A stretch of 64,000 nt of DNA, from assembly GCA_040755295.1 (NCBI GenBank), contig JBFMBK010000001.1, positions 124,001 to 188,000 of the forward strand, written 5' to 3'. Shown here one piece after another: positions 58,925 to 64,000 of the stretch (position 1 is its first letter; each line of letters opens with the position of its first letter). The notes beneath the pieces are model-generated. The model made no database searches and was not told where the DNA came from. It worked only from the letters and a program-made list of their open reading frames with translations. This DNA comes from Bacillota bacterium. GTDB lineage: Bacteria > Bacillota > Desulfotomaculia > Desulfotomaculales > Ammonificaceae. Both the position numbers and the translations under genes were made by a program.

Positions 58925-60502
58925 ATGAGTGGCCGGTGCGGAACTAAGCTTGTCAAAGAGCCGGCCTCAGCCGGCTTTATACGGAGCATTCTGAGGAAAT
59001 ACCAGCTTGTCCGCGGTTGGCGCGGCTTTCCGAGCCTGTACCACCTGCCGCATAATCTGAGGATGCTGTTCGAAAGCCGGACAAGACCAGGCCGGGCTGA
59101 TTCATCCGTCTCCTATATTTCCGCGGCGCAGGTTAACCAGGTGCGCGATAAGTGCCAACGTCCTAAGTTTCCGGCGGGGGAAGCAGGACAGTGTTTAAGC
59201 CGCTTTGATTTTTTAATCGGTACGGTGCTTTCCAAAGCTGCTGGCGGATTACATCGCCTTAATAAATTAATATTTTTCGAAAGGGAGACGGTAATAAACA
59301 GCCAGGGTTTTGGAACCGGTTTGGGCAGGCAGGCATGGAATGCCAGGCCTGCCGGGGTCGGCGGGGCGGTTCCGCTGTCGTGTGGGTTGGGAGGTCGATG
59401 CAAAACTACGCCTGATAATTGGGAAGTGCGAAATCGGAGATTAGAGGTGAGACTTTTTTCAGGAAATCGCACGACGAATTCCATTAAGTTTCCCACTACC
59501 AATATTTCACATCCCACTGCTCAAACGGCCTCCGGGACCTTTTCTAAGTTTGACCGCCGGAAAACGCAAGGTATCTTTTTACCTATTAATATGTTCACTC
59601 TCTTAGGAGTTCGGCAGGCGGCGGTACCGGAAACCGGCGGGAAGACCAAAACCGTTGTTCGGGGAGGGCCGTGTCCACCTCCCGGGAATGTCTGGATTCG
59701 CGTGGCAGGACCCGGGCGTGAAGCGGGTGTCCGTTACAATGAGGGCTGGACGAAGGAAGGACCGCGGCCGGGAATGGGTCAGGGTTGTTTTCAAACGGGG
59801 TCCGCAACCATGTATCGCTGTGGTACCGGAAGGTTGCGATTGGTGGTCGACGGATCCTTCCGCGGGGCTGTCGGAGAAAGGCTGCGCGGTGCCGTGACGG
59901 CAGGTGGGTCTCGTTCAGGAAGCCGCAAGCCGCCCGCCGTTTTTGTCGGCGAGGTTTCGAAAAATTCTTTCGGCTGTATGCAAGTGCGGGACAGCCGCCG
60001 GTACGCCACAAGCGCTGCTGTTCCTGACCGCCGGAAGATTTTTCAAGGTCTTGTTTCACGGCAAGGGATTCTCGGTTTTACAGCGGGGGGCGGTTTCCGG
60101 CACCCGCTGTCGGGAGGAAGGGTACTAAAACTGCCGCGAAGGGTATTGAAACTGCCGGAACGAGCGGATTATCACGGGGCTGAAAACAACTTCGTAAGGA
60201 AGCCGCTGGCCGGCAGGAAGATTATGTCGTTCCCGCCGGTGCAAATGTTCACAAGATCGGCTTATTCAAAAAACACCGCCACGGCGGTTTTGCCGGACGG
60301 GGCGGTTTCGGTGCGCCCCCAGGCAGACCGGCGCGACCGAGTCGAGGAACAACCGCCGATTTCCGGCGCCCGTGATTTTTCGGTTACAAAGATACCCCAA
60401 CCGCACGGGGTTGATCTGAGCCGCCTTGCCGATCGGCTCTACGGTCTGATCGAGCGAAAGTTAAGAATCGAGCGGGAAAGAAGGGGTAAGCCGTGCTGGT
60501 AA
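58925..60502 (+). CDS. Variable injection-system protein with conserved helical C-terminus
   Basis: About 525 aa, mostly without recognisable domains and with an unusually Arg/Gly-rich composition. Only the end (V-D-L-S-R-L-A-D-R-L-Y-G-L-I-E-R, then R-E-R-R-G) is familiar: a helix of this kind occurs in a baseplate-adjacent protein of related clusters. Bases 59415-59525 are a copy of the EcoRI-site hairpin repeat read in frame. The middle may therefore be recent filler, and a shorter ancestral gene is possible. It overlaps the next gene by ten bases. Confidence 0.6.
   Translation: MSGRCGTKLVKEPASAGFIRSILRKYQLVRGWRGFPSLYHLPHNLRMLFESRTRPGRADSSVSYISAAQVNQVRDKCQRPKFPAGEAGQCLSRFDFLIGTVLSKAAGGLHRLNKLIFFERETVINSQGFGTGLGRQAWNARPAGVGGAVPLSCGLGGRCKTTPDNWEVRNRRLEVRLFSGNRTTNSIKFPTTNISHPTAQTASGTFSKFDRRKTQGIFLPINMFTLLGVRQAAVPETGGKTKTVVRGGPCPPPGNVWIRVAGPGREAGVRYNEGWTKEGPRPGMGQGCFQTGSATMYRCGTGRLRLVVDGSFRGAVGERLRGAVTAGGSRSGSRKPPAVFVGEVSKNSFGCMQVRDSRRYATSAAVPDRRKIFQGLVSRQGILGFTAGGGFRHPLSGGRVLKLPRRVLKLPERADYHGAENNFVRKPLAGRKIMSFPPVQMFTRSAYSKNTATAVLPDGAVSVRPQADRRDRVEEQPPISGARDFSVTKIPQPHGVDLSRLADRLYGLIERKLRIERERRGKPCW
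59415..59525. repeat. EcoRI-site hairpin-family repeat inside a coding frame
   Basis: Words AATTGGGAAGTGCGAAATCG and GGAGATTAGAGGTGAGA on one side, and GAATTCCATTAAG, TTTCCCAC and CACATCCCACTGCT on the other, are mutually inverted in style and match the families at 23690, 28335 and 48060. The reading frame stays open through it. Confidence 0.6.
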
Positions 60503-61161
60503 AGGCTTTTCTGGCACGCAAGGATGATCCGTCACAGGCGGTAACGTTTTTGTTCAATCCCGCCGAGTTTACGGTGGAAAAAAGCAACGAGTTTTCAGAG
60601 GTCAACATTCCCGGCCTCCCTTCGTCAATCCTGCAGTTCGTCAAAGGCGGCGCTCGCACCCTTACCATGGACCTGTTTTTCGATACTTACGAACAGGGGA
60701 CGGATGTGCGCCAGTATACGGACCGGATCACCGGTTGGGACGCCGGGGCGATGTTCAGCAAACTGCAGGGCGGCAAGAAAGGCTTGATGGACCTCGATTC
60801 GGACCTGCACGCCCCGCCGGTCTGCCTGTTCGTTTGGGGAACGTTCGTTTTTCAGTGCATCATCGAAAGGGTGAGCAAAAGATTTACCATGTTTCTGCCG
60901 GAGGGCGTTCCGGTCAGGGCCACCCTGAACGTTTCCTTGAAGGAGTATCGGGACTACGAAACCCAGGTGAAAGAGGTGGGTTACCAGTCGGCGGACAGGA
61001 CCAAAAGGTGGACGGTAAAACAGGGAGAAAGCCTGTGGCTTATTGCGACGAAGGCTTACGGGGACCCGGCTCTCTGGCGGCCGATCGCCGAGGCCAACGG
61101 AATCGAAAATCCGCGGGTGCTGTCTGCGGGGCGGGAACTGACCATCCCGCCGCTGGAATAG
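60493..61161 (+). CDS. LysM baseplate protein (Afp7/gp53-like)
   Basis: 222 aa. The N-terminal 160 residues follow the CIS baseplate plan (F-L-F-N-P-A-E-F, T-L-T-M-D-L-F-F-D-T-Y-E) and the C-terminus is one LysM (V-K-Q-G-E-S-L-W-L-I-A-T-K-A-Y-G-D, then G-R-E-L-T-I-P). It links hub and wedges or anchors the particle to the wall. GTG 60493 lies within the previous gene. Confidence 0.92.
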   Translation: MLVKAFLARKDDPSQAVTFLFNPAEFTVEKSNEFSEVNIPGLPSSILQFVKGGARTLTMDLFFDTYEQGTDVRQYTDRITGWDAGAMFSKLQGGKKGLMDLDSDLHAPPVCLFVWGTFVFQCIIERVSKRFTMFLPEGVPVRATLNVSLKEYRDYETQVKEVGYQSADRTKRWTVKQGESLWLIATKAYGDPALWRPIAEANGIENPRVLSAGRELTIPPLE

Positions 61162-61165
61162 GAAA

Positions 61166-62236
61166 ATGGATTTCACGGCTCTGGCAAAAAAGTATAAGAA
61201 CTTTTACGTGCCGCGCTACGAGGTTCTTGTGGCGGATACAAACGTGGCGCGAGACAAATTAATTGAGATTAAGGGCGTCACGGTGGAAGATGTGTTGGAC
61301 GGGGCCGACCGGTTTTCATTTATCGTTAACGACCCGGGGGCAAAATGGACCGACAGCGGGTTTTTCGAGCTCGGCGGGGAAGTGGAGATAAAAATGGGTT
61401 ATTCAGACCAGTTAAATACCACGCTGGTGGGTGAGATCGTCTCCCTGCGGACTGTTTTCCCCGCGGCCGGAACGGTTGAGTTGGAAGTCAGCGGTTATGA
61501 CCTGTCGCATCAGTTTACCAGGGTCCGCCGCGAGCGGACCTTCCGGGAAATGAAGGACAGCCAGGCGACGGCCGCCATTGCCGGCGAGGCCAGACACAAG
61601 TTGAACACGGAGATCGAGGATACCGATACCATACATCCGGTTATCGTTCAGAGCCGGCAGACCGACTATGAGTTTCTTACTATGCTTGCCGAGCGTAATT
61701 TTTTCGAATTTCTGGTACGGGAGCGAACCCTGTATTTCCAAAGGTCCCGGCCACAGGAGGAGGCGGCGGTGACGCTCGAGTACGGCCGGTCGCTGACGAG
61801 TTTTAGCCCCGAGGTGAATACCGCCGGGCAGGTAAGCGAGGTTGTCGTAAGAGGTTGGAACCCGCAGACCAGAGAGGCTATCGTTGGCAGGGCGCGCAGG
61901 GGAAGCGAGGAGGCGCGGGACCAGACGCGGGCGAGCGGCGGGGAAATGGTGGAGGAGATATACGGCAATGTCGAGGAACGGGTGCTGGACAGGCCGGTGT
62001 TCAGCCGGCAGGAAGCCGATAACCTGGCCCGGTCTATTCTAAACAGACTGTCCGAGGGGCTGGTCAAGGGAGAAGCGGAATGCATCGGCTTGACGGAAAT
62101 CAGAGCGGGGACGGTCGTCGAGCTAACCGGTCTCGGCAAGACGTTCAGCCGTACTTATTACGTAGAAAGCTCAACCCACAACATAAGCGGCTCCGGATAC
62201 ACCACATCCTTTAGGGTAAAGGAAAACACTATATGA
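61166..62236 (+). CDS. Baseplate hub protein, gpD/late-control-D family
   Basis: 356 aa of the phage late control D (gp27/VgrG N-terminal) fold: F-S-F-I-V-N-D-P near residue 50, L-E-V-S-G-Y-D-L-S-H near 110, A-E-R-N-F-F-E-F and a C-terminal G-L-G-K-T-F-S-R-T-Y-Y-V-E-S-S-T-H segment. It forms the hub under the tube. In Afp8 the hub and spike are one protein; here they are separate overlapping genes. Confidence 0.93.
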   Translation: MDFTALAKKYKNFYVPRYEVLVADTNVARDKLIEIKGVTVEDVLDGADRFSFIVNDPGAKWTDSGFFELGGEVEIKMGYSDQLNTTLVGEIVSLRTVFPAAGTVELEVSGYDLSHQFTRVRRERTFREMKDSQATAAIAGEARHKLNTEIEDTDTIHPVIVQSRQTDYEFLTMLAERNFFEFLVRERTLYFQRSRPQEEAAVTLEYGRSLTSFSPEVNTAGQVSEVVVRGWNPQTREAIVGRARRGSEEARDQTRASGGEMVEEIYGNVEERVLDRPVFSRQEADNLARSILNRLSEGLVKGEAECIGLTEIRAGTVVELTGLGKTFSRTYYVESSTHNISGSGYTTSFRVKENTI

Positions 62237-62895
62237 ACATCACGGATTTGCTGGCAACAGATCCACGGGAACCGGGCGAGCAGCGTGTTTACGGGGTTGT
62301 CGTCGGGATCGTGACCAACAACCGGGACCCGGAAGGCATGGGCCGGGTAAAGGTGAAATTTCCCTGGCGTGACGATACCGACGAGAGCTTCTGGACGCGC
62401 ATGGCCGTGCCGATGGCCGGGAAGGAGCGCGGAACGTATTTCCTGCCCGAAGTAGGGGATGAGGTGCTGGTCGCTTTCGACCGCGGGGATATCCGCTGTC
62501 CTTACGTGCTCGGGGGGCTCTGGAACGGGGTGGACACCCCCCCCGAAACCAACGCGGACGGCAAGAACAACGTCAGGAAAATAAAGTCGCGTAGCGGGCA
62601 CGAGATAATTTTCGCCGACGACGCCGAAGGCGGCAAGGAAAAGGTGGAGATCCACACCGCGGCCGGCCATAAGATCCTTCTAGACGACGCAAAAGGCGGC
62701 GAGAAAATCGAGCTTGTGGACAAGACGGGTAGTAACTCGATTAAGATAGATTCCGTGCAAAACACCATCGCCGTCGAGAGCGCCATGAATCTGAAAATAA
62801 AGGCGCAGATGGTCGAGATTGAATCCGGCGGGATGATGACAATCAAGGCCGGAGCGACGCTTACGATAAAAGGGGCGCTCGTGCAGATCAATTAA
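62233..62895 (+). CDS. Baseplate spike protein, gpV/gp5-OB family
   Basis: 220 aa: an OB-fold domain (about 18-95; V-V-G-I-V-T-N-N-R-D-P-E-G-M-G-R-V-K-V, V-G-D-E-V-L-V-A-F) followed by a repetitive beta-helix spike (H-E-I-I-F-A-D-D, H-K-I-L-L-D-D, then alternating I-K-I/L-K-I strands). It trimerises to pierce the target and carries the PAAR tip. ATG 62233 overlaps the hub stop by four bases. Confidence 0.94.
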   Translation: MNITDLLATDPREPGEQRVYGVVVGIVTNNRDPEGMGRVKVKFPWRDDTDESFWTRMAVPMAGKERGTYFLPEVGDEVLVAFDRGDIRCPYVLGGLWNGVDTPPETNADGKNNVRKIKSRSGHEIIFADDAEGGKEKVEIHTAAGHKILLDDAKGGEKIELVDKTGSNSIKIDSVQNTIAVESAMNLKIKAQMVEIESGGMMTIKAGATLTIKGALVQIN

Positions 62896-63010
62896 AAGTT
62901 ACGGGTTACGGGTTGCGAGTCAGAATATAGAAAGTAGAAGACGGAATCCGGGCTCTATTAATGGTGATTTCTTGAACTTTGAACGTCGAACCTTGAACCT
63001 TGAACGGACC
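62896..63010. repeat. Word-repeat tract between spike and PAAR genes
   Basis: Begins with GTTACGGGTTACGGGTTGCGAGTCAG and ends in TTGAACTTTGAACGTCGAAC, CTTGAACCTTGAACGG words, like those at 11962-12095. It interrupts an otherwise overlapping gene set. Confidence 0.6.
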
Positions 63011-63052
63011 CGAATGGTCCATCATCTTTGGCTGAACGCGGGAGGTTAAAGC

Positions 63053-63349
63053 GTGGGATTGCCGGCGGCGCGTATGGGAGACTTGACCAGCCACGGAACG
63101 CCCCTGTCGCCCGGACCGGGCAGCGCCAACGTGCTGATCGGTGGGATGCCCGCCTGGCGTGTGGGGGCGGACTTCCATACCTGTCCCCTGGTTACGGGTA
63201 CGGTGCCGCACGTCGGCGGAATGGTGTCCTTGGGCAGCATGACGGTATTGATAAACGGCATGCCCGCGGCGCGGCAGGGCGACATGATCGTGGAAAGCGG
63301 GCCTCCCAACAGCATCACCATGGGGTGCCCGGTGGTACTGATCGGCTGA
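63053..63349 (+). CDS. PAAR-domain spike tip protein
   Basis: 98 aa of the PAAR family: P-A-A-R-M-G-D near residue 4, T-S-H-G, I-G-G-M-P-A-W-R, C-P-L and a second N-G-M-P-A-A-R-Q-G-D. Conserved His/Cys would bind Zn at the tip of the gpV trimer. It has no effector extension. GTG 63053 follows GGGAGG. Confidence 0.95.
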   Translation: MGLPAARMGDLTSHGTPLSPGPGSANVLIGGMPAWRVGADFHTCPLVTGTVPHVGGMVSLGSMTVLINGMPAARQGDMIVESGPPNSITMGCPVVLIG

Positions 63350-63365
63350 AATGCAGGTATTTCAA

Positions 63366-63513
63366 CGATCTTGCAGGGCGCGGTGATAAGCAGCGCCTGG
63401 CTTTGTCGGCGACGCCGGCCGGATGCTCACGTACCAACCCAGTACGCTGTGCTCCGTCCAGCATCGTCCTTCGTGCCATGCTTGCTTCTGACCGTGCTCC
63501 GTCAAAACACCAA
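63366..63513 (-). repeat. Palindromic element, minus-strand copy between PAAR and gp25 genes
   Basis: On the minus strand it shows GAAGCAAGCATGGCACGAAG, the apical GTAC-loop-GTACGTGAGCATCCGG hairpin, GACAAAGCCAGGCGCTGCTTATCACCGCGCC, and no TATTTTC/SD tail. It faces against the operon and no minus-strand gene follows it. Confidence 0.7.
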
Positions 63514-63555
63514 CGTGGTTAACTGAGCATTTGCGCTGAAAGGAACGGTGGCGGT

Positions 63556-63957
63556 ATGGAAACGGCGCGGGAATTTCTCGGGCGGGGTTGGGCCTTTCCG
63601 GTGGGAACGGACGATAGGGGAAGGGTTAAGATGTCCCGGGAAGAGGAAGATATCAGAGAAGCGATCTGGATAATCCTGAGCACTGCAAAAGGGGAGCGGG
63701 TGATGCGTCCCGATTTCGGCTGCGGCATTCACGATTTTATCTTTGCTTCGGTCAATTCCGCCACGGTAAGCGTTATCGAGAGCAGTGTCCGGGAGGCGCT
63801 GACGCTCTTCGAGCCGCGCGTGGAGGTAACCGGGGTGCAGGTGTCCACCGAAAGGCTGGCCGAAGGCCAGTTGCTTTTAAACATAGATTACAGGGTGAGA
63901 AGCACCAACAACCGGTTTAACATGGTTTATCCTTTTTACCTGACGGAGGGAAAATAG
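63556..63957 (+). CDS. Baseplate wedge protein gp25-like
   Basis: 133 aa with the gp25/GpW signatures W-A-F-P-V near residue 11, E-D-I-R-E-A-I-W-I-I-L-S-T, G-E-R-V-M-R-P-D-F-G-C-G-I and a C-terminal I-D-Y-R-V-R-S-T-N-N-R-F-N-M-V-Y-P-F. It joins wedge to sheath and starts sheath assembly. AGGAAC lies ahead of ATG 63556. Confidence 0.95.
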   Translation: METAREFLGRGWAFPVGTDDRGRVKMSREEEDIREAIWIILSTAKGERVMRPDFGCGIHDFIFASVNSATVSVIESSVREALTLFEPRVEVTGVQVSTERLAEGQLLLNIDYRVRSTNNRFNMVYPFYLTEGK

Positions 63958-64000
63958 ATGTCCGGGGAAGCGCCGCAGATCGAGCCGAGGGACTCTGCCG
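63958..64000 (+). CDS. Start of baseplate wedge J-like protein (cut by window edge)
   Basis: ATG follows the gp25 stop directly with GGAGGG upstream, and the frame is open to the end: M-S-G-E-A-P-Q-I-E-P-R-D-S-A. The I-E-P-R-D motif and the place after gp25 fit a gpJ/Afp11-type baseplate protein. Only 14 residues are visible. Confidence 0.55.
   Translation, partial: MSGEAPQIEPRDSA

Noticed and set aside
62896-63010. Word tract considered as a CRISPR array or short tandem repeat
   Set aside because: Units are 7-10 bases, drift in sequence and have no regular spacers; no cas genes are present.
48541-64000. Cluster considered as a prophage or a type VI secretion system
   Set aside because: No capsid, portal, terminase, integrase or lysis genes, and no TssJLM membrane complex or ClpV-type gene. 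The DUF4255 cap, two-domain ATPase and DUF4157 cargo fit an extracellular injection system better.

Overview
The window looks like chromosome from a motile, endospore-forming Firmicute, most likely a Clostridia-class Peptococcaceae relative (Desulfotomaculum/Pelotomaculum type). That placement is inferred from gene content: a Gram-positive fla/che order with FliY, CheC and CheD, a dacF-spoIIAA-spoIIAB-sigF operon, a spoVAC-AD-AEb-AF operon, and frequent GTG/TTG starts behind strong Shine-Dalgarno (SD) sequences. No rRNA or other species marker is present.

Positions 1-23585 hold a flagellar and chemotaxis supercluster, all on +. It runs fliF (end only)-fliG-fliH-fliI-fliJ-fliK-flgD-small flagellar operon gene-flgE-fliL-fliN-fliO-fliP-fliQ-fliR-flhB-flhA-flhF-flhG-PilZ gene-sigD-ylxL-like-flgF/G-cheD-cheR-cheC-cheY-fliM-fliY. 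It encodes the C-ring, export apparatus, hook and rod parts, the late sigma factor and an adaptation/output chemotaxis set. cheA, cheB and cheW are absent. Next come an O-antigen-ligase-like membrane protein with TPRs, then tRNA-Asp, tRNA-Phe and tRNA-Gly behind a good sigma-A promoter.

Positions 27018-34895 are a sporulation block: dacF, the SpoIIAA/SpoIIAB/sigma-F switch, a dodecin with a possible forespore promoter, and the SpoVA calcium-dipicolinate channel genes. Positions 34908-47973 carry mixed genes: two MFS transporters, a HAD phosphatase, YjbQ, two paralogous cNMP-binding/DUF2225 proteins, a ChbG-type deacetylase, a VanW protein, a triple-LysM protein, a Cdd1-like helix-hairpin-helix protein, a signal-less ModA-like protein and two unknowns.

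Positions 48541-64000 are a contractile injection system of the extracellular (Afp/PVC-like) kind, cut by the right edge. It contains an AAA+ ATPase, a DUF4255 cap protein, one sheath, two tubes, a tail chaperone-like protein, a DUF6760-like protein, a LysM baseplate protein, hub (gpD), spike (gpV), PAAR tip, gp25 wedge and the start of a J-type wedge. Inside the operon lie candidate cargo and accessory genes: a DUF4157 protein with a histidine-rich phospholipase-C-like C-terminus, an unknown protein sharing a short leader segment with it, a HEAT-repeat protein, a YkgJ-type cysteine-cluster protein, and a variable protein whose reading frame crosses a genomic repeat.

The intergenic DNA is also unusual. 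Several repeat families recur throughout. One is a palindromic element of about 150-190 bp whose 3' end supplies the SD of the next gene (spoIIAA, spoVAD, sheath, modA-like; its tail alone at yjbQ and cdd1). Another is an EcoRI-site hairpin repeat that nests in the apex of the first. A third is made of degenerate 7-10 bp 'word' tracts. None encodes a transposase here.
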